Positions 1 through 12,630 are shown, counted from the stretch's first letter. The stretch is DNA of 64,000 bases from Phylloscopus collybita (GCA_027886175.1 JAJNNQ010000004.1:310001-374000); one strand, 5' to 3'. The notes: generated from the letters alone by a model not told the origin. Numbers and translations are program-made.

Positions 1-1926
1 TTAAACTTCTTGAGTCAGCTTGTAGATGAGATCCCATGAGAGGTAACTGTGGAGAGGACTAAGACAGCTTTTTGATTGTCAAGCATAGCCTCCTTTGGGC
101 ATAGTAACAGCATTTTGAAGTTCACGGGCTGAGGGTATGTATCAGGGGGTCCGCATGTTTGAGTGCAGCTCTGACTGAACTCAGGTGCAAAAAGCACTTG
201 TACAGTGGAAGGGGGGATGGGCTGCATGAAAGAAGGAAAGATTTCTCATGTCGTGTAGAAGAGCCAAGCTCAGCAGGATCTGAAATTTGCGGTAGACAAG
301 AAGAGCAGCAAGGGCTGTTACAGCTGCCTAAGCAGCAAGAGCAGTCTAAGGAACATGCAGACCTGCTGAAAAGATGAGGTGGTAGACTTTGTGACACAGA
401 AAATAGAAAAGGCTGAGTAGCATCTTTGTTCTTTCTTTCTTTACTGTAAGGTCTGCTGTCAGGTCTCCTAAGCCTGTGTACACAGAGGCCCAGTTTGGGC
501 CATGATAAAGAAAGGTTGAGTTAAAGACTTCTCAAACAATCTAGACTTATGAAGAAGGTCATGGGACTGAGTGTGGTGCATCCAGTGTGCCTAAGGGTAC
601 CGATCAATGTCACTGTGAAACCTTTCTATGTGACATTCAGTTACGATGTCTGGATGAACTACACTATGACTAGAAGAAGGCACACATCACTGCTAGCCTG
701 AAGAAAGATAAGATGGATTTGGGGAATTTCAAGCCTAATTGAAGTCTCCGGGGAGATCATCAAGCCAGTCTTCCTGGAAATAATTTCTAGGCCCATTGGG
801 AAAAGCAAGCACAGAGTTACCTGTTCAGTTTGTGCCTGACCAACGTTGCCTTATACAATGATGTGATTAACAGTGTGGGTGTGGAGAGAAGAAAATACAT
901 GGCACAGCCTCTTTGTATCTGAAGGGGAGAAACATGACTGGATTGGTAGAATTCCAGGTGAGTAGAAAACTCTCCGGACTCATGGATTCAAAGAGTAGGG
1001 ATTCAAATAGTGGCTGGTTAGGCATGACATTCCTCAGGGGTTTGAATTGCTAACACTTACTGTCTTCATCAATCACCTAGAAAATGGGATGGAGTATACC
1101 CTCAGGACATTCATAGGTGACATAAAATTGAGAATGGGAATGATTGATAAGCTGGAGGTTAGGATTGGTATTTAGAGGCACAAGAAGTTGAAAGAGCAGA
1201 CTGATGGGGACCTTTTGAAGTTCAACAAAGGTGCTGAGCCCTGCACCAGTCTCATACAACAGATATGCTGGGGCTGCAAAGTTTTCTTGCAAAGCAGGAT
1301 CTCAGAAGTCTGGTGGACAAAAAGTTGAAAAAAGTTAGCAGGATTCCCTTTGGAGCCATGAAAGCTAAGCTCACCCTAATGTGCAGCATTAGGAATGGTT
1401 TAATTGAGGGAATTCAGTAATCTCCTCAATTCAGCATTTATGAGGTAGTGGCTGGAGTGCTTTGTGCAGCTTGGGCTCAATAGTACGAGAAAGATGCAGA
1501 TGTACAGGAAAGAGTTTAGTGGTGAGACACTGAGTTGCTGAAGCCCACGATATTAAAGAAAGTGAGAAGTTGTGTTTTGTCTTGAAGAAGGAAAGGCTTG
1601 GAGAGGGCTTTATCTTTGCAGCTTTTTAATAAGTGGTTGTAGAGAATTCAGGCTTCTGGAGGTGCAAAGGGAAAGGGTAAAAATGAACGGGCTGATGTTG
1701 CAGCAGGTGAAGTTCTGGGTAGGAATATTAGGAAAGATTTCACAGTGAGAAAGGCTAATGCTGGAGAAGATTCTTTAGAGAGACTGGAGACTGAAGATGC
1801 TCGAAGTTTGACTAGACAAGACCATGAGCAATGTTATCTGACTTAAAAGTTGGCTCTTATCTGAGCAGAAATGTGGACTAGAGAGTCACCAAAGATCCCT
1901 TCCAACATTGTTCTGTGGTTTCATTA
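1..1926 (+). mobile_element. CR1 LINE retrotransposon copy, old, 5' end beyond the window
   Basis: This is a decayed CR1 non-LTR retrotransposon read on the plus strand. From about 20-400 it resembles the CR1 ORF2 stretch between endonuclease and reverse transcriptase (for example the part encoding 'LTELRCKK'). From 580-1100 it follows the reverse-transcriptase region, and from 1200-1900 the C-terminal region and 3' UTR. The end, near CCTTCCAACATTGTTCTGTG, matches the usual CR1 3' terminus. All frames are broken by stops and indels, so it is not functional. The match begins at the left edge, so the true 5' end lies outside. Divergence suggests an older subfamily than the copy at 13499. Recognition is from memory of CR1 consensus sequences, not from a search. 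Confidence 0.85.
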
Positions 1927-3740
1927 GCAGCAGCATATACATCTTCTAAAAAGAATCAAAATAAAGTGGTGGAAAGAAAGCAATAAGGAAAAAAACGCAA
2001 ACAGTCAAAATTACAGAACTGAAATAAATAAATAAAAAGCCCAAACAAACAAAACCAAAAACAAACAAACACCACCCCCCCAAAACACCTCCCCCAAAAC
2101 AAACACCAAAAACATATGAGGAGGAAGGGTTGATTGTGTCTGAAATCCTGTAATTCTGAAATTTAAATGCAACGAGATTTATATGTTTGTATAGAATTAA
2201 TGACATATCTTACCCTTCTGTCTTGAGACAGAGAGAAATGCTGTATTAAGCTGCTCATTGCTAGCCACAATTGATTATAGATCAATGTCTAAAAACAATC
2301 AGAATGTGGAACACAATTCTTGAAAGCACAAAAAAAAAGAGAGCCCAAATAAATGTAACAAAGGAGAATTAGAGCTCTTATGCAGTTATGAGCGGACTGG
2401 ACTTTATGTATTGAAAGGTGCATGATTGTTTCTTGTTCTACAGGATATAAATGTTAACAGAAGCATGGATGATGTATCCCTACCCCCCTTGCATTCCCTC
2501 GTGGACTGCAGATATCTTGGGATGTTAGTCAGCCACTGTTAATTCCTACAGGAACTCAGAAAAAGCAGATTAATTTGATATCGTATTAATAAACTAGCTG
2601 GTGTTGCTTACAGACAAACAAAAAGCTGTTCTATATAAGGTCTGAAGTTCAATCCCCAGACTTATGTTTGTGTCTTACTCCTCTTATGTCTTCATAAGAG
2701 AAAGTGAAAATTGTAAAACAAAAAAAGTGAAAAGTTGTTACATACTTGCCAATATTGTAAATCTTGCTGCAAAGTATGAAGTTAATTTGTTTAGTTGGTA
2801 CTGTGATGTAATCAAACAGGAAAAAAATACCCTCTGTTAACTAGATTTTACTATACTTCGAAATTATAATACAGGAGGCTTGAGGAACATGACAGTATTT
2901 TGTGGGCACACATGTTTAAAACGATCTTCACGTCCCTGAAAGAAGTGACCTGCAGCAGTTAGGTGGCTAATCTAGGCACCTGTGGCCAGACATTAAAATC
3001 CTTCCTCTTTTCTTTTCCTAAGCGGAGTAAGTTATTGGTGGCTAGCACTACAGTTTTTTTGACTTGCAATGATCAGTCTGAACTTTTTGTAGCTCCCATT
3101 TGAAAAACACTGGGGTAGATTTAAACAAAATAACTCTAAATTAGGCTTTCACAAGGAAATTTTTTAGTATTTGTTTATCTTAGACTTACAGGACATTATC
3201 AAATGTATCTGATGTGTTTCAAAAGTGGTATGACAAAATGAAGTTAAAAAATTGAATTAATTTTTAAAATTTGATTCATTGTAAATGGAACAATAACTGA
3301 AAATATAGAGTGAGCAAGACTATGACAACCAAAAAAATTAATAATTGTGAAGTGTAATGGAAATGAAGAAGGTGAATCTCAAAACAGATAACAGGATAAT
3401 TGGAGGCTGAGAGGAAATTAAATAAATATGGCTTACAGGACATGGCTTCAGGTCCAGATACTAAGTATTGCAGTAAGTATAATTTTTGTGTGTATTCTAT
3501 TGAAGTGTTTTTCAAATGCTCTTAACAGACATTTGCCTTTGTAATTTACACTGTTTTGTCTGGGATCCGCATTCAGCCCTTCTTGACCACGTGTAAAAAT
3601 TCCTTATGTCTTTATTCCTTATGTCTGGCTACACCAGGACATTTTAAAATATTAAAATATATAAAATTCATTGCAGTAGCGAGAAATACTGTTTTCTGGT
3701 GAAAGACATCCTGTTTCTAATGTGCGTTTTGTAACTGCAA
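1927..3740. other. Unclassified AT-rich DNA, no gene seen
   Basis: No recognisable coding exon or transposon was found here. The stretch contains one A/C-rich low-complexity tract (listed separately) and short A-runs such as the one near 2330. Open frames are all under 90 codons and look random. Confidence 0.5.
2021..2114. repeat. A/C-rich low-complexity tract
   Basis: About 90 bp made almost only of A and C, with AAAT, AAAC and CAAAA units and C7/C5 runs. On the other strand it is T/G-rich, like the tracts at 12631, 14563 and 17415. It generates a spurious Gly/Phe/Cys-rich open frame on the minus strand (1946-2206). Confidence 0.85.
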
Positions 3741-4012
3741 TGACATGGGCTTTGTAAGCGGGTGCAGCGAAGAATGCCACACCCAGGTATGCGCAGCGAA
3801 GCGCCGTTGTCTCTTTGTTACAAGCAGCGTGCTGTCTTTCCAGCGGCAGGATCCTGCCGTGGAGTGGCGGATGAAATTCCCAAGCCGATGGCCGTACGTG
3901 TGCTGCCCAGGCGCGGCCACGCGGGGGCAGCCTAGGACCGCTGTTGTGCTCGGCCTCTGTTGGCTCGAGTGGCTCGGCGTGACGGTGGCTGCGTGCTCAT
4001 CGCAAAAGTTGT
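3741..4012. promoter_or_regulatory. Compact CpG-rich block (candidate CpG island)
   Basis: Within roughly 270 bp I count about 27 CpG dinucleotides, including clusters such as GCGCAGCGAAGCGCCG and GGCGCGGCCACGCGG. The DNA on both sides is AT-rich and almost CpG-free. This density fits an unmethylated CpG island, as found at vertebrate promoters or strong enhancers. Splice-like signals lie on the plus strand: CAG/GTATGC at about 3786-3794, and a pyrimidine-rich stretch followed by CAG near 3842. Two open frames cross it, an 89-codon plus frame and a 67-codon minus frame. Neither resembles a protein I know. It could be the promoter or first exon of a non-coding RNA, a gene's alternative promoter, or a young GC-rich repeat fragment that I do not recognise. 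Confidence 0.5.
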
Positions 4013-4370
4013 AACAAAAGAGGAGTGGTTCAGGCTTTTAAGTGGCTTCTTCTCTGATGCACACTGTTTCTGGTTTGCAGGACAGCATCCGTCGCTTCAG
4101 CGTGGTTTACATTGCCTCTTCTCAGTGTTTTAGCTTCTAATTAGCTTGATAGAATCTTAAGAGCAGTGGTGTGTTAGTTTTGGAAAAAGCTGGTGTCCTT
4201 GTGCATCATGCATTGGTTACCCTTGAGAATTCATTACATACACTCATGTTTGTATGAACTTGATGTTTCCTTTCCAAGAAGTATCAATGAGAGTGCTACA
4301 AAGATGGCACGTATTTCATATTTTGAAGGTGGCATGTGTAAAAACTTATCATCTTCACATCTATTTTTTA

Positions 4371-4405
<35 letters not shown>

Positions 4406-4406
4406 G
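4371..4406. repeat. (TATG)n microsatellite with (TA)n lead-in
   Basis: A short TA run passes into about seven tandem TATG units. It is a simple tetranucleotide repeat, probably polymorphic in length. Confidence 0.95.
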
Positions 4407-4858
4407 TAGTCACTGCAGGGACATAAAACATAGGTGGTTGCATAACTCTTTACAATAGAAATCCTACCTTTGTTGTCTCATAATTCAGAAAAGTATTGGG
4501 TTGTTGCAGTATATCATTGCATCTCTAGAACTATATGAGAACCTTTAGCAGAAAAGGGTGTTTGAAACTGTCTGAGTAATAACTCAAAATAGCTTAACAA
4601 CCACTTACTTAGCTGTAATTATGTAACAATGCAATCTTTTTTTCAGAAATGCTTTGGATTTATGCACAATACTATAAAAGCCCCTACTGAATAATGTTGC
4701 AGTTACTTAACATTGACTGAAAACACTTATAATTTTTTTTTAAATCACTCTTCAGGTAAATTGCATTTTAGTTTGGATGGGCATTATGGTACAAAATGGG
4801 GATTGAATGCCAAAAGTTGTCAAGGGTATTCTGAGTCTCACTGGTTCTTTCATTTTGC

Positions 4859-4910
4859 TGTGTGGGTTTTTTTGTTTGTTTGTTGGGTTTTTGGGGGTTT
4901 TTTTGGTTAT
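4859..4910. repeat. T/G-rich low-complexity tract
   Basis: About 50 bp of almost pure T and G (GTTT units, T7 and G5 runs). It is one of several such tracts in this window. Confidence 0.85.
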
Positions 4911-5764
4911 ATGTTTTTCCCGTGCAAGAGGGATTCTTGTATCTGATTCACTAGCTCCTTCCATATGTTTTCATTTAAACTACAAGTGGTGCCATGCATG
5001 CCTCAAAAACGTACTGAAGCAGGAACCAATCCTGTGTATGTCATGGACAAACACTTCAATTAACCCAGACAGCTTACAAGAGGTTCTTGAATATTCTTAC
5101 AGTCAGAGGCACCTGTTTGTTTGCAAGCGCATAATGAGTATATGTGCTGCTGAATAAATCATCCAGATTAGGGAAGAAAATCATCCAGTAGTGCTATCTT
5201 TCAGTTTCTGCAGAGCTATGTTGGAATAGAAAGCACAATAAAAGGTGCATTGCAATTCTAAGATAGTTGTAGTAATAAGTAGTGGAAACTAATGAGAAGG
5301 TTTTTACTTCTAATTACTCTGCAGCATCACCTGTAAATATCCTTTTCAGTCTACAAGAAAAACATGTTTTCTCTGTGTTTTTTCCTAGTAGCTGCATACA
5401 TGTGCATGTCTGTATATTGCTGCTGTTAAAACAGTGAAACAAACAACATAGGACTTACTCATGGAATCATAAACCAGACGAGACCCTTAACACAGTATGA
5501 ATCTCATTTCAGGCTTTAGGCTGCTAGTGATCTGAGAAGGCGAAAATGAAGTAGAGAAGCATATATTTTTTGCGCCTTAATATCCAATTCAAAATAATTT
5601 TGAGAACACTACTTTCAAGAGATAAATTGTTTTAAAGACAATTTTTGTATTTCCAAATCTTTTAGGAATACCTCTTTCAAGAAGTACATTGTTTGAGTTT
5701 TTTTTTTTTTTAAATTAAAAAAAGAAGAAAAGGTAGTGAAAACTGGTTGGTGTAGTTTGGTTCT

Positions 5765-6267
5765 TGTATTGGGTTGCATGCCAAGTTGTGGTAGTGGGGC
5801 TGTTTGTGGGGGTCCTGCGGGGCGGGGGGGGGGGGGGGGGGGGGGGCGTGGCGGCGTGGGGTAGTGCTTATATGAGAAGCTGCCAGAAGCTTTCTTGTGT
5901 TCAGCAGAGCCAATCCTAGGCAGCTTCAAAATGGATGTGCTGCTGGCCAAGGCTGGGCCAGTTAGTAGTAATGGTAATACCTCTTTGATAACTTCTTTAA
6001 GAAGAAGAAAAAAACCATTATTGCACAAGTTGTAATTGTGGCCAGAGAAGAGCAAAGTGAGAGGAACAACAGCCCTGCAGACACCGAGGTCAGTGCAGAA
6101 GCAGAGGCAGGATCTGCTCCAGGTGTCAGAACTGGGATTCCCCTGCAGCCCCTGGTGCAGCCCATGGTGAGGCAGCTGTGCCCCTGCAGCCCTTGGAGGT
6201 CCATGGGGATGCAGAGATCCACCCACAGCCCATGGAGGAGCCCCACACCAGAGCAGGTAGATGTCTG
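5765..6267 (+). mobile_element. Truncated endogenous-retrovirus LTR, same family as 50136-51224
   Basis: The fragment begins TGTATTGGG and continues with the same landmarks as the full-length LTR at 50136-51224 read on its minus strand: AGAAGCT..CCAGAAGCTT, CTGGCCAAGG, GGTAATNCCTCT, CAAG(T/G)TNTAATT, and the CCCCTGCAGCCC units alternating with AGCCCATGG. The match ends near the CAGAGCAGGT motif at about 6250-6265. About half of the 1.1-kb LTR is therefore missing at the 3' side, where CR1 sequence begins at once. A 23-base G run sits in the part that is ordinary mixed sequence in the other copy. No internal retroviral genes are attached. The 253-codon minus frame across this segment (5615-6376) is antisense LTR, not a gene. 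Confidence 0.8.
5824..5846. repeat. Uninterrupted run of 23 G
   Basis: A homopolymer of 23 guanines lies inside the LTR fragment, flanked by further G-rich sequence (GGGGC before, GCGTGGCGGCGTGGGG after). It could form a G-quadruplex, and its exact length is prone to sequencing error. Confidence 0.9.
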
Positions 6268-7492
6268 GGATCAGGAAAGCTAAGGCATAGCTGGAGCTAA
6301 ATTTTACAAAGAGTGTGAGAGAAATACTAAGGGCTTCCACAGGTATGTTAGTCAGAAAAGAAGGACACCATTCCACAAACCCCTAATAAATGAGACAACA
6401 CACATAGAGACACTGAGGTGTTCAAGAACTGCATTTCCTGAGTTTTCACTGATAATTGTCTTCCTGCTGCTATCAAGTCCTTGCATGTCAAGGGAGGAAC
6501 CAGAGGAATGAAGTTGCATCTACTGTAAGAGCTCAGGCTCAAGACCACCTAAAAACTTAAAAATATGGGACAGAATGAGATGTATCCTAGAGTCTTGAGG
6601 GAACTAGCAGATGTAACTGCCAATCCAAAAGCTCAATGTCCAAACAGAAAGAAATACTGAATGCTGTCCCTCAGGAGTCCATATTGGGACTAATACTGTT
6701 CAGTATCTTCATATCAACATAGACAGCGGAAGTGAGTACATCCTCAGCAAGTTTGCAGATAGAGATGGAGAAAAGGCCAAGTGCAAGGTCTGGTACCTGG
6801 ATTAGGGCAGTGACCAGTAACAGTATTTGTTGGGAGGTGACTGGATTGATGACAACTCTCAGAGAAAGACTTGGCCATATGGCTAGATGAAAAATTAGGA
6901 ATAAACTCCCAAATTGCACTTGTAGTGTAGAAAGTTAATCATATCCTGGGCTCCAGCAAAGTGACCATAGTGAGCAGAGGGTGATTCTTGCCTTCTGCTC
7001 TTGTGTGACCTCACCTGGAGTGCTGTGTCCAGCTCTGGGGTTCCTACTACAAGAAAGACATGGGACCTGTTGGGAGTGGGTCCAGTTGACAGCCATAAAA
7101 AGAATCAGGGCTGGAGCATCTCTCCTCTGAGGAAGGGTTGAGAGAGCTGGGGTTGTTCAAGCCTGGAAAGGAGAGGGCTACAGAGGGAACTCACAGCATT
7201 TTTTCAGTATATGAAGGAGGTGAGTTAGCAGAAAGACAGCGAAAGTCTCTCTGAAATTGAAAGAGGGTAGATTTAGATTGGATTTAAGAAAGACATTTTT
7301 TATGGTAAATTTGGTAAGACACTGAAACAGGTTGCCCAGAGAAGTAGATACCCCCATTCCTAGAAGTCTTTCAGATCAGGTTGGATGAGGCTTTGAGCAG
7401 CTTGATCTAGTGATGTCTTTGCCTTGGGCATGGGGTTTGGACTAAATGAAATATTAAGGTCCCTTCTAATGCTACCCAGACCAGGATTTTGT
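6268..7492 (+). mobile_element. CR1 LINE copy with internal deletion
   Basis: The sequence from GGAAAGCTAAGGC onward matches the CR1 ORF2 segment upstream of the reverse transcriptase, including the stretches equivalent to 'GFHRYV' and to ACTGATAATTGT. Near 6630-6660 it jumps to the region encoding the 'PQESILGL.LFSIF' block of the reverse transcriptase, so most of the catalytic core is deleted. It then runs through the C-terminal part and 3' UTR (GGTTGCCCAGAGAAGT, GGTTGGATGAGGCTTTGAGC) and ends near 7492 with a decayed ATTCTATG-like terminus. All frames are broken. The 5' edge coincides with the end of the LTR fragment, making a mosaic. Confidence 0.9.
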
Positions 7493-10234
7493 GTTGTTGC
7501 TGGGAACAACTCAGTTTCCTACCTCTATTTTGTTATTGCCCATCTGAAAAGGTACAAGATTGTACTTACTTTTTCTCATTGGAATATGCAAGTCATATTG
7601 GAATATGACTGTGCTTCAGTAGATTATTCTTTTTTCACAGGCTAGTTTAGATGCTTGCTTGATTTTATCACCCACAGCAGAGATCAGCCTTCTATGAGCA
7701 TTTATGGGAACAGAGTTTCATCCTTGAATTAATAATGTATGGAAAGTCAACATGACAGAATCAAGAATGAGTCAGAATTAGCAAAAATGTTGATGGAGTC
7801 ATATTCCCACCATATTGTTCAGTATGTCTGGGTTGTGATTGCCTTAGCTGGAAAAGTGTCAACTCTGGTTTCCTCAACCTTTTACTACTACTAGAAGGAA
7901 GTCAATGTATTAGAAGTACTGTCTGTGACTGTGACTAAGAAACATATTTTTAATAAGCTGCTTAATGAACTGCAAATATAAATGAACTGTATTTTCTTCC
8001 TTAGATTTCTACTTTAGATTGACTAAATACAAGCTGCTGGGGAAAAAACCCAACAAAACAAACCCAAACAACACACTGGTTTAGCTTTGGCGCTTTCAAC
8101 CGATCTAATAGAGACTTTATTGTTCAGCTGCAGCTCAGTTTATTTTTATGTTTTCACAGAGAAGAGATAAGGATGAGAGATGAGAAGTGGAAAATTATTT
8201 TGGTAACAGTCACTTTTAATTTTTTTTGGACTTCTAAAAGCATTGTAAGGGCACTGAATCCCTAGGGAAATACAATGCAGCTTTGATGTGCCTGGCAATC
8301 CAGGCAAGAGGAGAGTCATAAGAGGGAGTGCCTCTGTATGCTGACCTGAAGAAGCATTGCTTAAAGTTCTGGCTTCTCTCCCATGAAAAAAATAACTCAG
8401 AAAGCCACAGATCTATTTTCTGTCTTTCTAGAATGTGTAGGTTTCCGTGTTGTTGCTCATTTTGTCTCATTTTTGAAAAGCCCTGACTTTGTCTGTGCTC
8501 TAGTGGTTTCAAGAGTTCATGCTAAAGCTTAAAGACACCAGACTTCCTTTCTTTCCCCAGACTTCCACCACTGCTTGCCATTTTTTTAAGTGTACTCTGA
8601 ATCAAGGAACTTGGATTCTACTAAGCCTTACTCCCTTATAGGAAACTATTTCCTGTAAGCTGATTAAAATTATTTTAAAGAGGAAATATTTATGGTAAGC
8701 TTTTATCAGTGACAATTTCAGGAATTTTTCACTAGGCAGCCTTTGGGTTTAGTGTATATTTTAATATATAAAATACTTTTTCTTATCCGTCTTATCTTTT
8801 GAGGTAATTTTGATATCCAGCTACTAGCTGATTCATGAGTTTTATATTTGGCTACAGCAGAGTGCTTCTGTAGTAAAATAGGCTTCATTCTTCCTTCATA
8901 TCCTGTTGCCAGCTTTTATGAGACTACATCTGTAAAAGTGTTACAAAAAATGGCACTTACAGGTAGAAAGGTGATTTGAGCTTAGAAAAGTTCTTTTTAA
9001 GATACTGAGAATGTAGCTCTACTAATACATGAAAATAACCAATGCCCTAATAGCACTAGATCCTCATAGGGAAATGAGATCAGAAAAGAGGCAGAATTAG
9101 CTTAATAAGATGTTTGTCTTGCTTCTAAGTGGAAGTTAGAGACTTGCAATAACAATATTGTTAGCAAGATTATGGCTTTTTGCCTATTACAATTATTGCT
9201 GCGTTTTCCAGCAGCATATAATTGCTCTTGTAAATAGGACTCTTAAACACACATGAAACCTAAAGGTTAGAAATAGAAAACAGAAAATAGTCTATTTATT
9301 CTTATGCAGCTTTATTGTGAGCATTAATGTATCCTTATCCACCAAAGTATCAGGTGTGTAATGAAATATCACTTGCTTCACTGCTAATTTTTGTTTATAT
9401 AATTGGAATTAGTTGGAGGTATTTTAAAGATACTGGCCAGAATATTGAGCTTAACATAAATATTTTGGTTAGCTATATGTAAAAAATATGTGGGCTCCTG
9501 GATACTGTTTCCCAATACACCTGAGTGTTAGAGGGACTAGTCAATGCTTCAATTCTCAACCTGTCTACTACCGCTGGTGATGTAGTGTCAGTGATAAAAT
9601 TTGCCAGTCTGTTTGATAGAGGTGAGTTGTTTCTGGCTATCTTTTCAGGGTTGTCACCACTAAAAAAAGTAGGAAAAGAAGGAGTAAATTCCTCTGGGCT
9701 TGAATGTAGTGATTGGAAGGCTCAGGGCAGAATGCAGAAGCCCATGTCAGACTGAAAAATGTCCTTTTAATATTGTTTATTCGGGTACCTCATCTAGCAA
9801 TATTTGGGATGAGCCAGAGGTGGGGTTGGGAATTGGGACTGTGTTTCATGAGCAGGCTCTGGTCTAAAAACCAGCAATTAGAGCATCTTCTTGGTGCTGC
9901 TCTGAATTTGAAAATAAGGACTGTCTAATTTATGTAAGTCCTTGTGAACAGAGAATCCCTAGAGAATCAGAAAGTTGTAAAGTGCTCTCAAGTTATTTTA
10001 ACATCCTTTCTCAGTGTGTTTGGTTACATTTTTGGAGGATTCTGCATCATGCCATAGAGGAGATGTACTGCGTCTTGCTCTCTTTCTAAGGTCACTCTCT
10101 ATCTGCCTGTGTTATCATTGTTTTGACAGCAATTTCTGAAAGTGCATTTCTGTAAATGAAGTCTAGTGATAATAAGAAAAGATGGTGACTAAGATATTCC
10201 AGTAAGACTAATTGCAAATGCATTTTCTAATCTG

Positions 10235-10252
10235 GGGAATAAATTTATTCCC
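10235..10252. repeat. 18-bp perfect palindrome
   Basis: GGGAATAAATTTATTCCC is identical to its own reverse complement, with no spacer. It could be a symmetric protein-binding site, or simply chance in AT-rich DNA. Confidence 0.9.
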
Positions 10253-10762
10253 TTTTCATGCTGGCAGAAATGAAAGAATTCCATAATTGAGGGAAATATT
10301 CTTTCTATCTGTATGATAGACCGTGACAGGTGCTTTTCTACAGACACAAGTGAAAGCACTAGGCAAAGGTGATGAATAAAACATTAAAGCTCAGGTTTAC
10401 TGTATGGTTCTGATATGAAAATTTGCTCGTCACATTTCCTGAAAATTAATTAATACACAGGAAGCAGAGTTGATTCCTGATTGCTCATACATAGTGCAAT
10501 CTCAAGGTGGAAATAAACAAAATAATTAGACAAGTGTTATGGGAATAAGAGTAACATTTGTTTATCAGTATTTCAGCTATACTCCTAGCATCCTGAGAAC
10601 TGAAATTTGCTGTTAGATAAAAGCTGGTCTCATTCTTCTGACATGTTACTTTGAGGACTCCATGGACCGACCATAGTTATTTGTTTGTACTGAACCCACT
10701 ATAATGAACTGCCTTGGTTTTGTGATCCAGTTCTGTGAGCAATATACACCAGAATTCTGCAA

Positions 10763-10806
10763 TTTTTTTTTTTTTTTGTATTTTTTTTTTTTTTTTGTAT
10801 TTTTTC
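10763..10806. repeat. Paired poly-T runs
   Basis: Two T runs of 15-16 bases are separated by GTA, and a third short run follows. On the minus strand this would read as poly-A, but no retroposed body was recognised next to it. Confidence 0.85.
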
Positions 10807-11150
10807 CTTCTGTTAGTTATGCTGATGAAGCAGTCCACCTGGCTTCCAATGCATAATTGCAAGAATTGTGTTTGCTGGTTTATTGTGCTAAATAGATTTG
10901 ATGCCCTGCCTAAACAGATTTGATGATTTTTTTGTTGGCTCTTTTTCCCTCTGTAAGGCTGTGTTTTGATAACACAGTATCAGAAACAGAGTCAGCCTCC
11001 ACTGACACAGGGTAATTTTAGCTCACGTCTTGGTTTTCCTCTACGGAAAATTTTGCATCCTTTACAAACAAGAGATAACCATCACCTGAGCTGTGTAATT
11101 AGTTTGTGCCTTTCAGCTGAGTATTTATGAAATGGGAATAAGTGTTAGGA

Positions 11151-11168
11151 TAGATAGATAGGTAGATA
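11151..11168. repeat. (TAGA)n microsatellite, short and imperfect
   Basis: About four TAGA/TAGG units in tandem. Confidence 0.8.
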
Positions 11169-12630
11169 ACCCAATTAATAAATAATTTGGTTATGTAAGC
11201 ATCTTGTGAATGTTACCATGACTCTTCTATGAGAACTGTCAGATATTCCTTTCAGTGCATTATTCTTACTATAAAACTGAGTATATAATATACTCTAATA
11301 ACTCCATTACTGTAACTATTGACTGCATTATATTTTTCATGCTTCTATTTCACTTCTGTGAAGACAGTCTTTTTGCTCACAATCAGGAGACTAAACTCAG
11401 ACTTCTTTTTTTTCATTGCTGATATTTTTTACATCATGTAGTTATCTAACATACAGTGACGCATTTAAAATCACTTGAAATCCTCCTAAAATGGAAACTC
11501 TAAAATAAGCATAAACAATAGACTATCTTTTAAAGATTTGAATGTGTCTTCTATACTTACACATAAACTGAATTCTAAATGTGAGCTTAGATTTTTTATT
11601 AATTATTTATATTTGTTTTGTTTTGTTTTTGTAAACTGCTCCACTTTTTTCCAACTTAGGAAAATCTGGTGTTTCATGGGAAGTTGTATGATATCCAATT
11701 AACATAAAAATTAAGTTAGTCTTTTAAGAAAGAGAATTATGCAAAAAAAAAATAAAAGGAGGATTTTTGGTAATTGTGTTGAGGGGTGATTCTTTGAAAC
11801 GTTAACCTGGTTGTACTCAAACTGATCAGATTTTAAGGTGTATACATAATATCCAGCAGTGTCTTCTCTCAGAGAAAAAGGAATACTCGCCCAGAACACA
11901 GTCACTTTAGGACTTGCTCTTTGTATTACTCTTTCACATTTATTCAGTGAGCCTAACATGGCTCTGTGGTCTTCCTGTCAAATGTAGAGATATGACCCAT
12001 TTTTGAGAAACATCAGTCAGAAATATTAGGAACTCAGGCAAGGGCTGATGTTCATGCTTACTTTGATGTAGTGTTCCAACACAGGAAAAGGCATGGTGAC
12101 TTTTAAGGAGTATAATAGGTAGAGTAATAGGACTTCCTGTACTTTGTTTTCATTAGTGAAGGCCAAAAAAGCTTTCACCCTAGCCTTACTCACAGATCCT
12201 TTCATACCACTGATGACAATGAAACTGCTGCTTGTGTTTTAAATGTTCCTGAAGACAAATACTTTAAAGAGACCTAAAACACTGTCTCAGTCAAATCTTC
12301 TAAAAGATGTTGGGTATCTCCACATAGTAGTGAATTAGATGAGATTTGGAAAACAAAGGGACACACTTGAGAATTCAGTTTGTAATACTGCACTTGTTGT
12401 AAGCATTTTATTTGCTTCCTAATTTTAAGTCCTACTGTCATATATGTTTCTTCCAGGTGCTTTCCAAGACATCACAATTTGTGTTACATTAACCCTCATT
12501 TCTCTGTGGATCTGCCATGTCCATATTTCACTGATCTTCTCAGTGTGTAACTTGGTGCCTGGACTAGCACTGTGAGTCTTTTAAGCAGGACAGTCATGTG
12601 GAAGAAAGTAAGGGATGTTTGGGCGTTGTG

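Larger units (their letters stand above)
4021..5764. other. Unclassified AT-rich DNA, no gene seen
   Basis: No exon or classified transposon was recognised. It contains a TATG microsatellite, a T/G-rich tract, and a T-run followed by A-rich sequence at about 5699-5735, just before the LTR fragment. The 116-codon plus frame at 4807-5157 crosses the T/G tract and has no recognisable domain. Confidence 0.45.

Noticed and set aside
5615..6376. 253-codon minus-strand open frame
   Set aside because: It runs antisense through the LTR fragment and the G run (read as Pro-rich), with no known domain.
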